Assembly (NCBI GenBank): GCA_021186555.1
Contig: JAJKFL010000007.1
Span: forward strand, 31,967,827-32,031,826
From: Reticulitermes speratus
Taxonomy: Eukaryota > Arthropoda > Insecta > Blattodea > Rhinotermitidae
Reading direction: 5' to 3'
Length of the DNA stretch: 64,000 nucleotides
The position numbers and the translations under genes are program-made. Positions 11,285-22,675 of this stretch are shown one piece after another (positions within the stretch are counted from its first letter, which is position 1; each line of letters begins with the position of its first letter). Under the pieces are notes generated by a model. The model was not told the DNA's origin. It worked only from the letters and a program-made list of their open reading frames with translations, and ran no database searches.

Positions 11285-11654
11285 TTTATCATACAACTCA
11301 TGCACAATTTTTACAATATTATTACTTCACCCCTATACGTATTTCGGCAACAAAAGTATACAAGACCAAATCTGCCACTAATTTAAAAAAACTTAAAAAA
11401 TGTATATCAATTTTAACATTTTAGTAATATTTCAATACACATATAGTGTGTGAGCTCAATCAGGACTCAAAAATAATAGACTAATATTTTAACGTTCAAC
11501 ATTTTACTCATATCGATGTAACATTTTATACAATCGATGTATAGTCTGTGCTTTTAACACTGTGACCCCCTGAGGATGGCATTCTGAATGCCGAAATACG
11601 TATAGGGGTGAAGTAATAATATTGTAAAAATTGTGCATGAGTTGGTGTGATAAA
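11285..11654. mobile_element. Foldback element with hairpin-core signature
   Basis: Arms 11285-11348 and 11591-11654 are inverted repeats. The plus-strand signature at 11570-11605 is intact: CTGAGGATG, stem GGCATT/AATGCC, then GAAATACG. The left arm keeps only the GAAATACG part. The 240-bp centre is AT-rich and non-coding. Confidence 0.78.
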
Positions 11655-12744
11655 TAAATAACCCTCACCCTATGTTCATCCCTCAGTGTGACAGACCAAG
11701 CTATTATCATCTATAAGGTCCAGTACATTATCTAAGGTCCAGTACATTATCAGTTCACAGGCATTATCTATTTTTTATATTTCAAGTCAGCTTGACACTA
11801 AACTGCCATTGCTGCCCTAAATGTTAAATTACACATGCTTGTGACGAGGATGTGGTGTGTTTTCTGGGAGACTGGAAGAGATTTTATAATTGCGTTTCTG
11901 TTGGCTTAGCCGTCTTTATTTCTTCATCTGTCCGCATCTAAGAACTCGAGATAGACTGAAAGATTTTTTTTAAATAAAATTTTGCATTTTTTAGCCTTGG
12001 GGGGGGGGGGGGGGGGGGTGCTAAAATTTTTGATATGTTAACGTTTTAGTTAAAATCGCTGAAAATTTTCAGAGAGTTTACATGGAAAAGCTTACTGTGC
12101 CTTTTGTACGAATCTTGAGCGTTAAGTGCCTAAATATTTATTGAGGGTGAAATTTTTTTTAACAAATATTGAGACGAAATAAACACGGCTTTCTGAATTT
12201 AATTTTTTTCAGAGATAGCGTAATTTAACAAAAGACAAAAAGTAGCGTAACTGTTACGCTATAAGTAGTTTCTTATCAAACGTTACAATTCTATAGACTT
12301 TTGACAACTGTGTGTCACATTTGGAATCATTCACCCTAAGCACCTTTTCTATTGTCCACTGCCTTAACAGGTAATGATTTCAAACACGCCGTACCGTCAT
12401 CAGAATCCTATAGCACTGTATTGCATAAAAGGCATGCACTCTATATTTACCTGCTCTTTAGAAAATTTGAATAAATTATTTATTTATTTTATTTATTCCA
12501 TTTTATTTTAAGAGCGGTATGGTAGACAACTTCCGAACGGTAGATGATTTCAAATTGTTAAATGTTTTTACATAAAATATTCGGCTCCTGAACACCTGGG
12601 CTAATAACCACTGCTCATATTATTTATAATATCCATGTAGACTTACCAGAATAAATGATTTTGTACCGTGACAAACCAGTGGGAGGATCAGTAGTCCAGC
12701 GATACATATTTCTTCCAATGAAACACTTCTGTTCTGTTCTTTAC
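11655..12744. other. No gene recognised
   Basis: AT-rich. Includes an 18-base G run at about 12001-12018, which may be an assembly-sensitive homopolymer. Confidence 0.5.
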
Positions 12745-12746
12745 TA

Positions 12747-12933
12747 CAGTCAAACCCGGTTAAAACGACATCGATTTATACGACACCTCTTCTATAACGT
12801 CAGATATTCTGTGATACCAATTAATAATTCCTCACTGTTAACCATAACATTATACTCCTCGGTTATAACAACGCTCGTTTATAACGACACAAAATATTCA
12901 GTTCCTTTATGATGTTATAACGAGTTCGACTCT
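12747..12933 (+). mobile_element. Pogo-like MITE, 190-bp family
   Basis: Begins CAGTCAAACCCGGTTAAAAC after TA and ends with GTTATAACGAGTTCGACT. Closely matches 25256-25440 and, inverted, 5623-5817. Internal words are repeats of the terminal GTTATAACGAC motif. No coding capacity. Confidence 0.82.
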
Positions 12934-13558
12934 CTTTGATTTCAGTTTATTTTCGTTGTGTTTACCAAACAAGCGATAAAAGTGTAAAGCACCCAACACG
13001 ACTTTCACTAAGCAATATTTATATATGATTTAGATGTAATTATCTCAGGATGCTGTCGACATAAAAAGAAGAATTTAAGCATGAATTCCAATGCTGTTTA
13101 TAGCTGCATTCCTGTGCTGTTTGTGAGTTGCTGAGATTTTTTGTTTTCTGTGTACAAAAAATAAAATTCGACAGATAAACGTCCTGCGGAGCGAACAATG
13201 TCCTGCTGGAATTACATATATAATGACGAAAGGAAAGCTGTCGGAAAAATGTGTGGACCAAACAGTGATGTAGAGAGAGCCTTACATAAGAAGGAACTTT
13301 ATGTATCACACAGGTCACATAGAATTGCTAGTTTATTAAAATTTAGGTGTTAGGATTTTTTTTAAATGTTCTAGGAGAGCAGGATGAGGGGTCAAGGAAT
13401 ATATAAGGACATTTTCTTAGGGTAAATATAGTGGCAAGCGTCAACTGAGAAGACCGAAAAGGAAATGAGAGAATATAATTGTGGTAGATTTTGAAGAAAT
13501 AGTTGAGCTACAGGCTGGACAATTGGAGTTTCGAATTTCGGTAGTGCCAAGGGTTTTC
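12934..13558. other. No gene recognised
   Basis: Short frames only. A 92-codon minus-strand frame at 13040-13318 has no recognisable motif. Confidence 0.45.
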
Positions 13559-13559
13559 T

Positions 13560-13765
13560 ATTCTCCGAAACGTCCAAACCGGCTCTGGGGCCCACTAAAC
13601 CTCCTATTCAAACCGTACTGGGATATTTTCACGGGGATAAAGCAGACTGGGCGTGAAGATGACCATACATCAGGATGTAGTACCGAGGTTAAGAGTGTGT
13701 ACATTTATGCGTCTGTTCCCCCATTTGCCTTCATGGCATGGATACAAGAAATGTTTCTTTAATTT
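13560..13765 (+). repeat. SINE-B fragment, 5'-truncated
   Basis: Shares AACCGGCTCTGGGGCCCAC, GATAAAGCAG-GGGCGTGAAG and GCCTTCATGGCATGGA with the SINE-B body at 15443-15723. The tRNA-like head is missing. Confidence 0.7.
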
Positions 13766-13796
13766 TTTAGGGAGATAGGTTACGAACATGGTAATC

Positions 13797-14093
13797 TATC
13801 CCATTACAGGCCTGGACAGGCCCTTAGGGTTACAGGAGGTTGAGGCTCACAGATTTCTAGACAATCGGCACATGAAGGTGGTAAGGTTGTCAGCCCTACG
13901 CACCGGCCGCCTTTACCCCCCAGGAAATATTCCTGGTACTCATTTCTGTTAGAGGCTGAGTCGACCCCAGGGCCACAGTGCGACCGGAAGGATTATGTCA
14001 ATGAAAAATTCCAATGACACCATCGCGAATTGAACCCGCGACCTTCCGGCTTGTAGCGCAGTGCCTCGACCGACCGCACCACCGCGTGCCCCA
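13797..14093 (-). repeat. SINE-C, full length
   Basis: Inverted relative of 8346-8661, about 8% different from it by eye. Box B and box A are readable on the minus strand near 14035 and 14085. Confidence 0.88.
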
Positions 14094-14248
14094 GTTACGA
14101 AGATGAGAGGTGCACAAAAGGTACCATGTCTAAAGCCAGGTTTTGGTACCAGAGATTTTGAAACCTTAGGTTTCAGCAAGAGACATCTATGTTATTCAAA
14201 TTAACAGTAAATGAACAGCCGTGTAACTGACAGGCTGCGATGTGTTAC
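14094..14248. repeat. Flank of inverted duplication, matches 8191-8345
   Basis: Reverse complement of 8191-8345 with about two differences over 155 bp, ending at GTGTTAC. See the finding on the mismatch in divergence. Confidence 0.85.
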
Positions 14249-14758
14249 GGCTGCTTAAGTCTCAATAGTAAGAGAAACATCGCGTTTTGGTAACCATGTC
14301 TGCAGTCGCAGTGCAACGCTAACTATCTGCGCCACTTTCACTAATTTCACGTATTCCTACGTTCGTTTCAGGTGTTTAATCCGCCATTTCCCTCCCCTCC
14401 CTCCTCCCCGCCTGCCATCTACTTGCGCATGAAAACAGACAGTTAATGGCTGTGGGTAATTGGGGCATATCCTAACTAATTTGATTATTTAAGAGAGCTG
14501 TAATGGAATTTCGCGATTTGTTGGCTCTGTACTTACCGGGTCGAGCTGCAGGAGGAACTCTTCAAGAACACCGGATATCCTGAAGGCGTGCTTGGTTTTC
14601 CTTAGACACTGCCGATTTATGCAAGTATATTTATTGTAAATAAGTAAAAGACGAATTTTTAAATGTATTGCGCCCCTTTAATCCTTTCCCCCTTTTTGTT
14701 TTTCTTCTTTTTTTTCTTGTGCGAGTAATAAGGATGCCGTAGAAACACTTGAAACAAT
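14249..14758. other. No gene recognised
   Basis: Mixed composition; only short frames. Confidence 0.45.
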
Positions 14759-15003
14759 ATTTTTTTTTTCCAACGGCTCGACAGCCCCTTGGGGGCCTAG
14801 GCCTCCTCATTAACGAGGCTTCACGATCACACTCAGACATACCACACTCGGTAGGACTCCTCTGGACGAGTGATCAGCCCGTCGCAGAGACCTCTACCTG
14901 ACAACACACAACACTCACAAGAGACAGACATCTATGCCCCCGGCAGGATTCGAACCCACAGTCCCAGCAAGCGAACGGCCGCAGACCGCGCAGCCACTGT
15001 TCA
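14759..15003 (-). repeat. SINE-A, nearly full length
   Basis: T-run at 14759-14769 (the poly(A) tail on the minus strand), then the body (CCTTGGGGGCCTAGGCCTCC, GGTAGGACTCCTCTGGACGA) and a tRNA-like head with box B at about 14950-14960. The 5' end is truncated near box A. Confidence 0.85.
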
Positions 15004-15290
15004 AACAATACCCGTACTATAAACTGTGGCGATGTTTACGTATATCTGGGGAATAAAATTCCAATACAGCACATTAAAGTACTCAAATATGTAGGCATTC
15101 GTAGCGTGCAGTTGAGTTCTCCGTTCTTCTAAGGCGTGGCGCCACGTTGCTGGATGTTGGCGCCCTACATTCTTCTTCGACGTTTCTGACCTTGAAGATG
15201 AGAGATGGTTAAGTCGGGGATCGGTCACAGCGACGCGACATCAATTCCTAGAAGGAAGGAAACCAGATCAAAATATTATTTAAAAAAGCA
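15004..15290. other. No gene recognised
   Basis: Unique-looking; contains a minus-strand frame of 75 codons without motifs. Confidence 0.4.
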
Positions 15291-15291
15291 A

Positions 15292-15846
15292 TCCCATTAC
15301 AGGCCTGGACAGGCCCTTAGAGCTCCAGGAGGTTGAGGCTCACAGAATTTCTAGACAATCGGCACATGAAGGTGGTAACGTTGTCAGCCCTACGAACCGG
15401 CCGCCTTTAATCCCCAGGAGATATTCTTGGTACTCTTTTCTGGGCCGGGATAGCGTAGTCGGTATAGCGACTCTCTACGAGCTGGACGGTCCGGGGATCG
15501 AATCCCAGTGGGTGCGAGATTTTCAGCACCCGTCCAGACCGGCCCTGGGGCCCACCCTGTCTCCTGTACAATGGGTACCGGGTCATTCCCAGGGGTAAAG
15601 CGGTCGGGGCGTGGCGCTGACCACCACCCCATCTAGCGCCGAGGTTAAAGAAAGAGTAGAGCTATACCTCTACTCCCCTTCAGGGCCTTCATGGCCTGTT
15701 ATAGGGAGAATTCACCTTTACCTTACTCATTTCTGTCAGAGGCTGAGTCGACCCCAGGGCCATAATGCGGCCGGAAGTATTGTGTCTGTTCCAATGACAC
15801 TATCGGAAATCGAACCCGCGACCTTCCGGCTTGTAGCGCAGTGCCA
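15292..15846 (-). repeat. SINE-C split by a SINE-B insertion
   Basis: The 3' half is 15292-15442 and the 5' half 15724-15846, both on the minus strand and colinear with 13797-14093. The copy stops just before box A. The interruption is the SINE-B at 15443-15723. Confidence 0.88.
15443..15723 (+). repeat. SINE-B, full length, inserted in SINE-C
   Basis: Head GGCCGGGATAGCGTAGTCGG (box A-like) and GGGGATCGAATCCCAG (box B), body with CCAGACCGGCCCTGGGGCCC, and a TTTACC-type tail. Twelve-base flanking repeats TACTC(T/A)TTTCTG at 15431-15442 and 15724-15735 are the target-site duplication, with one difference. This is the reference copy for the family in this window. Confidence 0.92.
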
Positions 15847-15924
15847 AAATATTATTTATGTACTTCTAAATTGCTCTTCTGCATTTTTTATTCTCCCACT
15901 TAAATCAGTGTTTTTGAAATTATT

Positions 15925-16220
15925 AAACGGTAACTGTACCCCAATCCACGCTATGAAAGCATATAGGGGTAGTAGAAGTATAAATCCGCCCATTCTTAAC
16001 CTCGGCGTTACAAGGAGGTTAGCGGTTAAAGCCACCCCGCCGCCTTTTTACACCCAGGAAAGTGACCCTACACCCACTGAATAGGTAGCTGTGTGGGCCC
16101 CGGAACCGGCTTGAAGGTTTTGGATAAGAGAAAAGCTCTTCCTTCTGCCCAGATTCGAACCTGAAACCTTCCAGTCCGTAGTCTAATCACTATCCCGACT
16201 GAGCTATCCCGGCTGCCTTG
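15925..16220 (-). repeat. SINE-B variant with complete head
   Basis: Minus strand: GGCAGCCGGGATAGCTCAGT (box A) and GGTTTCAGGTTCGAATCTGG (box B) with a body distantly like SINE-B (ATTCTTAACCTCGGCG, reading the plus strand). A diverged subfamily. Confidence 0.75.
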
Positions 16221-16329
16221 AAATTTTAACCATATGAATCATTACGCCAATTTAAACGCCTTACGGTCACAGTGGATTAAATTTTGAACCCTGTATTTTT
16301 CCGACGTGCATCCCAAATCCTTATAAATT

Positions 16330-16385
16330 TCACAGGTCAAAGGTGGCTGTCTCCGGGTCGAGATTCGATTCCCGGACCTCCCAAA
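16330..16385. repeat. Possible decayed SINE head
   Basis: CGAGATTCGATTCCCGG reads as a tRNA-type box B on the plus strand, but no box A or full tRNA fold is evident. Confidence 0.3.
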
Positions 16386-16689
16386 TACGCAGCTGTGTTC
16401 ACAGTTATCGTAAGACTCAAGGTCTGTACCCCTCTCCCCTCCAAGCATCCTATTCTCTGTCCCGCTCCTAGTGAAAGTTGTTTTGTGGTAGGAATGTGCA
16501 TTATTGTATAACGCCTCAGTGGAAGGGGTCCGAACCCACACCCACGTAATCACTAGCTTGTGACTACTTTATGCAAACGCCTTTCAAATTCACTGTGACG
16601 TCATTGATTGTTGCGCACAATTTAAATTCCGATCGTGTAGCCAAGTCTCAGGGTCACGAGGAGCGTCATCTGGTAACCGATGTCAAAAC

Positions 16690-17095
16690 ACTTGTTCTTG
16701 TGGTAAGTGGTGATCCGCAGATCGCCAGATGATTGGAACTGAAAATGCGTTTGCGTGTAGAACTGTCTTCTGCTTTCTTCCTCCATCTCTTGACATCCAT
16801 CAATTTCAGATCATTCTCAATACAGTATAACCACCTTAATTTTGGTCTTCCTGCTTGTCTTCTTCCATCTGGTTTTCCCACAAATACTATCTTTACGGTC
16901 CTACCATCAGACATTCTTACCACATGACCAACCCATTCTAGTCTTCTTACCTTTATTGTTGTTACAATATTTCATTTTCTATACATAACCTACAATTCAT
17001 CATTAGTTCGGATTCTGCAGCCATTTTGATCTTTTTTGGGCCATACATCTTCCTTAGTGTTTTATATCCTATAAATATGTACATAAAACACAAGT
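16690..17095 (-). pseudogene. LINE 3' fragment, family 3
   Basis: The minus strand reads MYGPKK, CRIRTNDEL and VRRLEWVGHVVRMSDGRTVK, then KPDGRRQAGRPKLRWL, CIENDLKLMDVKRWRKKAED, the C-terminal region of a non-LTR retrotransposon polyprotein distinct from families 1 and 2. At least one stop or shift interrupts it (the longest frame starts at 16923), and the final residues are garbled. No tail repeat is obvious. Confidence 0.78.
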
Positions 17096-17097
17096 GC

Positions 17098-17386
17098 ATT
17101 ATTTTATCTGACAACTTCCGTCAATCTTCGCACGGTTTCGGGTGACGGCAGACAGTGGAGCGCTCGTCGCTGAATCCAGTTTCCCGCGAGTCATGAATTC
17201 ACGCGTTTCAGTTCAATGTATCGCTGTTAATATTAGGTTGGTAGCACTATTAATGGAGGCGGTGGAAATATTTCCCTTCGGCTCGCAGACGCGGGTTACA
17301 TCCAACGAACATGTTCGTTAGAGTACGAAGTTTTTATAAGTTAAGAGAGCCGACGGGGAGTTACGTGACTTGTCAGATAAAATAAT
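17098..17386. mobile_element. 289-bp element with inverted termini, GC-rich core
   Basis: ATTATTTTATCTGACAA at 17098-17114 is repeated inverted at 17370-17386. The interior is much richer in G and C than the surroundings. No coding frame. Probably a MITE; no clear target duplication, so the class is open. Confidence 0.6.
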
Positions 17387-18459
17387 ATATGTATATTCAG
17401 AGGCAGCAACAGCATAATGAAGAAACAACACAGGCGGATAGGATGATAAAACAGGGCTGAACAATATCTCAATGTTTTTTTTATCACATATGGCCACTGC
17501 TGTTAAGTATGCATTAAGATATACAATTGGGAAACACGCGGCACAAGCTCTCAGCTGAAGAGATTATGTAACTTGACCTGACATGGAAAATCCTATGGTG
17601 AATACGTAAGGATTTCGCAGGAAGCCACCGTTGCTTCTTTCCCGAATACGAGCCCGACGCTCTCCCGGAGAGAAAACTCACGAAGGATCTTCGTCAGGTC
17701 AAGATTTCAAGTTCTCATCGCGGTGTTGTTGAATATTCAAGTTTTTTTTGGGGGGGTGGGGTTACGTTGTGTCGATTGGTAAAAAGTTCCCGACTTTTCG
17801 AAGGATAGTATTGCCTTCATCTTCAGGGTGAAGCAATCCAAGAGCTTACACTGCTTGACCCTGAAACGTCTAAAAATATTTGCCCAATGACACAGCATAA
17901 TACCAGTGAAGACTTGGAGCTATGTGAACACCAAATAGGTTTATATAACATGCATCTATGCATTCGTAAGGGGCCCAACCCACAGCTGTACCGCAGACCT
18001 TGAGGGCTACTATGGTTACAGGCACAGCGTACAGATGGCAGCACGGTAGCATCTTGCTAAACTGTGTAGCGACTGGCTTGCAAGAAACAAATGGCTGACC
18101 GAATGCAGCAAACAGCCAGGTGGCCAGGCAAGTAATTTGGAAAACGCAGGGTCATTACTGTCTTCAGAAGATATCACCATTATATTCTGTCATAAGTCAC
18201 ACGACATAACACCGTATGCCTTTAAGACAACTTTTAATATTATACTATCATCTACAACGAGGCATGAGAAGTGATTCGTGTAGGTTTTCTGACGTGTATA
18301 AAGTTCTCATCTCTGATGCTCGTGCTACGTGTTCTGCCATCTCTTCCCGTTACTTGATCACCATAAAAGCATGTGAAGAGCTCCTCATTGTGTAGGTTTC
18401 TCCAGGCTCCCTCTTCTTTTGTTTATGTGTCGCTACAGCCAAACTCGGGCCTAGCCTAG
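17387..18459. other. No gene; one signature and one small inverted repeat
   Basis: CTTGACCTGAC at 17572-17582 is inverted at 17693-17703. On the minus strand at 17793-17827 is CTGAAGATG, stem GAAGG/CCTTC, then GAAAAGTCGGG, an intact-looking copy of the hairpin-core signature outside an obvious foldback. Confidence 0.5.
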
Positions 18460-18670
18460 GCTGGTAGTTGGTTACAGACGTTTCGGGACAACCTATCTGC
18501 CCCAGTTAAAAAATAAAGCGGTCTAGATCCATCTTATTTACTTTGCTGGGTCCAGGGATAAAACGACATCGAAGATTTTGTAGTTTCCAGATACTATTGC
18601 TGTCAAGGACTGCTGGACCCTGAAGAAGGCGACACCGCGCTTCTCCGAAGCGTTGGTAACTATTTAATAA
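18460..18670. mobile_element. Decayed foldback with PLE-like terminal words
   Basis: Left: GTAGTTGGTTACAGACGTTTCGGG. Right, inverted and diverged: CCTGAAGAAGGCGACACC ... CCGAAGCGTTGGTAACTAT. The CCTGAAGAAGGC/CCGAAGCG pair is a weak version of the signature. Confidence 0.5.
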
Positions 18671-18719
18671 CCGATAAGGCTTAATACCCCAGAGGATTTT
18701 ATTCTTTATGTCTAATGCC

Positions 18720-18930
18720 TTTTTTCTGTGGCGCAACAGCCCAACTTTGGTCTAGGCCGCCTCACTGTTGAGGTTTCTATATCACACACAATTAGACACA
18801 CACACACGGTAGGACTCCTCTAAACAAGTGATCAGCTCGTCGCAGAGGCCTCTACCTACACAACTCAACACAACACAAACACAACAGAAGAACATCCACG
18901 CCCTCAGCGGGATTCGAATACGCAATCTCA
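18720..18930 (-). repeat. SINE-A fragment, diverged
   Basis: GGTAGGACTCCTCTAAACAA and GCGGGATTCGAATACGC align with SINE-A read in reverse. The tRNA-like 5' part is lost. Confidence 0.75.
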
Positions 18931-19051
18931 ATCTTCTCTTACTTTCTCTTAATTCATAACATTATTCTTAGCACTCTATACTCGTAAATAATCGATCATG
19001 TTCTTACTTGGAGAAGGGAGACCAAGTTTAACACCCGTATAAAATTAGAGG

Positions 19052-19458
19052 ACGATCCCAGTGGCCGTGCGGTCTAAGGCGTGGGTCTGCGGCCGCTTCG
19101 CTTACTGGGATTGTGGGTTCGAATCCCACCGGGGGCATGGATGTTTGTGTTGTGTTTGTTGTAAGGACGGTAGCATGGAACGTAAAGTGACATGAAGGAC
19201 GAAAAGGACTTCAACAGTACAAATGGATCAAAGGGGAAAAACCCCGGACAGGTTAAAAAAAAAACCCACCGGGTGCATGGATGTTTGTCTCTTGTGAGTG
19301 TTGTGTGTTGTTGTCAGGTAGAGGCCTCTGCGACGAACCGATCCCTCGTCCAGAGGAGTCCTACCGACTGTGGTGTGTCTTTCAGTGTGATTAAAAGGAA
19401 TTAACAACCTCGACACTGAAACGGGAAACCGGAGTAGGTAGAAGAGGACGACTAAAAA
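19052..19458 (+). mobile_element. Composite two-unit SINE (A2 plus 5'-less A1)
   Basis: Unit 1 (19052-19264) has a complete tRNA-like head, a body ending GGGGAAAAACCCCGGACAGG and a poly(A) run. Unit 2 starts directly at CCCACCGGGTGCATGG (19265), that is, just after box B, and runs through the SINE-A1 body with a variant 3' end. AAAATTAGAGG at 19041-19051 and 19459-19469 is a perfect 11-bp target-site duplication around the pair. A second copy with the same junction is at 48179-48590. Confidence 0.88.
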
Positions 19459-19487
19459 AAAATTAGAGGTAAAATTGTGTTTGTAAT

Positions 19488-19587
19488 TAATATCTCAGTA
19501 CCAACTAAATGCACGATGTATTAAAGAAACCTTATATTGGTTTTTTTTTTGTAATAAAATGTGCATTTATTTGGTAGTGAGATATTA
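19488..19587. repeat. Small inverted repeat with ACCAAC-AAATGCAC terminus
   Basis: 19488-19514 pairs with 19561-19587. The word ACCAACTAAATGCAC resembles ACCAACGAAATGCAC found beside the signature-bearing elements at 26530, 55513 and 63556. Confidence 0.6.
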
Positions 19588-19812
19588 GTGAAAATGCACG
19601 GTGAGCCCAGAATAAAATTTGTGTTTGTAATGTTCGTATTTTTTTTTTATATGAGAGGGAGAAACTGAGGTTTCAGAACAGATTGCTGTCAAGCTTTCAC
19701 CGAATGTAATGTGTTTTTAAGTTCTTCGTGAAAATAACTTTTATCTGTTACTCCTGTTCTCAAATACTGTAAATTTGCAACTTTTCCAATGATATATGAA
19801 CTACGTTTCCAG

Positions 19813-20010
19813 GCTTTTCCCTGGGGTCGACTCAGCCCCTAACAGAAATGAGTACCAGGAATATTTCCTGGGGAGGGGGGGGGGTAAAGGCGGCTGGTGC
19901 GTAGGACTGACAATCTTACTAGCGTTATGTGCCGATTGTCTTGAAATCTGGGAGCCTCAACCTCCTGGAACCCTCTGGGCCTGTCCAAGCCTGTAATGGG
20001 ATAGCTTTTT
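19813..20010 (+). repeat. SINE-C, 5'-truncated
   Basis: Starts inside the SINE-C body (CCCTGGGGTCGACTCAGCC) and runs to the normal 3' end (GCCTGTAATGGGATAGC). A nine-base G run at 19873 interrupts the otherwise matching text. Confidence 0.85.
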
Positions 20011-20229
20011 TATAGGCATTTGGCTGAGTAACTAACCTATTTAGTAATTAACTGACCAGTTGGTAAACAACGAACTCATTAATTGAGTTTCTCACCAATT
20101 CGTTATTTACCTTAATAATAATAACAACAATAATAATAATAAACCGAACAGCCAGTGAGCTGTAGCACCTCAAAATATAAATATCCTGTTTTTCAAAACG
20201 TTCACACCGATTTCTGCTGCCAACTCAAT

Positions 20230-20372
20230 CTTTCATGTAATGGGTGCCGTGAGCTCTTTCCTCGGGGATAAATCAGTTTGGGGAGTGAAGATAAATTTAA
20301 TGCCATCTAGTGCCGAATTTAAGAATGCAAGGAGTTATACCTCCACTCCCTCACATGCCTTCATGTCGTAGT
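20230..20372 (+). repeat. SINE-B 3' fragment
   Basis: CTCGGGGATAAATCAG, GCCATCTAGTGCCGA and GTTATACCTCCACTCCC match the SINE-B body; diverged and headless. Confidence 0.65.
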
Positions 20373-20986
20373 GCTTTATTAAGCAGAGCATTAAAATTAC
20401 CCCCCCCCTTTTATTTGGGGGGAAAACTGACCACTATATGTAGATAAGGAAAATTATTATGTCTTTCCTTTCTGCCTTACTTCTCTATGTTTAATTCCTT
20501 AATTTGTCTCTTGTATTTTCTATTTGTTTAAGAAGCTGGAGGAAGGAAAGGGAATATAAGGAATGTGTTAAAGATGATGTTAAAAATATAATTTTTCATC
20601 GTATGCCAGCATGTTATGACAGACAAAATTTCTTCCAATACAAGAAAATCACTGCCAGGCTGCGGTAAGACTTCACGTGGGCCTAAGTGACAGAGTTGTC
20701 GCGTGTCTGAGACGTTTTACAGAGAAAATACGCTGTTCTCGTAGAGTAAAACCTGTTTTCTTTGTTTGCAATGATTCTCGCCCTTCATTCGCTTGTTGTG
20801 TAATGTCCTGCTCGAAGTGCATTATGGGATTGCTGCGGCCTTTCGATGTATTGGAACAAGCGAATTTTAGTGGCAACTTTCACCAAAACAGCGGCAACTT
20901 AGAGCGGGGCAGAGGGAAACCTTCCGCCCAAGCGGTTGCTACAGCAACGGGCAACTGCCGAGCATGTTGTGGTTTGCATATCGCTT
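20373..20986. other. No gene recognised
   Basis: A 105-codon plus-strand frame at 20677-20994 reaches the array edge. It has a Cys-rich stretch but no pattern I can match to a domain, and an overlapping antisense frame weakens it further. Confidence 0.4.
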
Positions 20987-22675
20987 TAACTTAATGACAG
21001 TTACAGGCCTGTGTGTCACTGTAACTTAATGACAGTTACAGGCCTGTGTGTCACTGTAACTTAATGGTAATTACAGGCCTGTGTGTCACTGTAACTTAAT
21101 GACAGTTACAGGCCTGTGTGTCACTGTAACTTAATGACAATTACAGGCCTGTGTGTCACTGTAACTTAATGACAGTTACAGGCCTGTGTGTCACTGTAAC
21201 TTAATGGCAATTACAGGCCTGTGTGTCACTGTAACTTAATGACAATTACAGGCCTGTGTGTCACTGTAACTTAATGACAGTTACAGGCCTGTGTGTCACT
21301 GTAACTTAATGGCAATTACAGGCCTGTGTGTCACTGTAACTTAATGACAATTACAGGCTTGTGTGTCACTGTAAATTAATGGCAATTACAGGCCTGTGTG
21401 TCACTGTAACTTAATGCAATTACAGGCTTGTGTGTCACTGTAACTTAATGACAGTTACAGGCCTGTGTGTCACTGTAACTTAATGACAGTTACAGGCCTG
21501 TGTGTCACTGTAACTTAATGGCAATTACAGGCCTGTGTGTCACTGTAACTTAATGACAATTACAGGCTTGTGTGTCACTGTAAATTAATGGCAATTACAG
21601 GCCTGTGTGTCACTGTAACTTAATGACAATTACAGGCTTGTGTGTCACTGTAACTTAATGACAGTTACAGGCCTGTGTGTCACTGTAACTTAATGGCAAT
21701 TACAGGCTTGTGTGTCACTGTAACTTAATGACAGTTACAGGCCTGTGTGTCACTGTAATTAATGGCAATTACAGGCCTGTGCGTCACTGTAACTTAATGA
21801 CAATTACAGGCTTGTGTGTCACTGTAACTTAATGACAATTACAGGCTGTGTGTCACTGTAACTTAATGACAGTTACAGGCCTGTGTGTCACTGTAACTTA
21901 ATGACAATTACAGGCTTGTGTGTCACTGTAACTTAATGACAGTTACAGGCCTGTGTGTCACTGTAACTTAATGGCAATTACAGGCCTTGTGTGTCACTGT
22001 AACTTAATGACAGTTACAGGCCTGTGTGTCACTGTAACTTAATGGCAATTACAGGCCTGTGCGTCACTGTAACTTAATGACAATTACAGGCTTGTGTGTC
22101 ACTGTAACTTAATGGCAATTACAGGCTTGTGTGTCACTGTAACTTAATGACAGTTACAGGCCTGTGTGTCACTGTAACTTAATGACAGTTACAGGCTTGT
22201 GTGTCACTGTAACTTAATGACAGTTACAGGCCTGTGTGTCACTGTAACTTAATGGCAATTACAGGCTTGTGTGTCACTGTAACTTCATGGACAATTACAG
22301 GCCTGTGTGTCACTGTAACTTAATGGCAATTACAGGCCTGTGCGTCACTGTAACTTAATGACAATTACAGGCTTGTGTGTCACTGTAACTTAATGGCAAT
22401 TATAGGCCTGTGTGTCACTGTAAATTAATGGTAATTACAGGCCTGTGTGTCACTGTAAATTAATGGCAATTACAGGCCTGTGTGTCACTGTAAATTAATG
22501 GTAATTACAGGCCTGTGTGTCACTGTAAATTAATGGCAATTACAGGCCTGTGTGTCACTGTAAATTAATGGCAATTACAGGCCTGTGTGTCACTGTAAAT
22601 TAATGGCAATTACAGGCCTGTGTGTCACTGTAAATTAATGGTAATTACAGGCCTGTGTGTCACTGTAAATTCATT
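20987..22675. repeat. 35-bp tandem array, about 48 copies
   Basis: Period 35 bp measured from the repeated GGCCTG (21006, 21041 and onward). Each unit contains an inverted repeat CTGTAACT/AGTTACAG around TAATGAC. Variants at the AGTTACAG arm (AATTACAG) and at GGC(C/T)TG alternate. From about 22405 on, the units switch to a TAAATTAATGG(C/T)AATT type. The last unit decays into unique sequence. Confidence 0.97.

Noticed and set aside
20987-22675. CRISPR array
   Set aside because: Repeat length is in the CRISPR range, but the units are head to tail with no unique spacers, and the setting is eukaryotic. The same holds for the arrays at 34.0, 49.6 and 57.2 kb.
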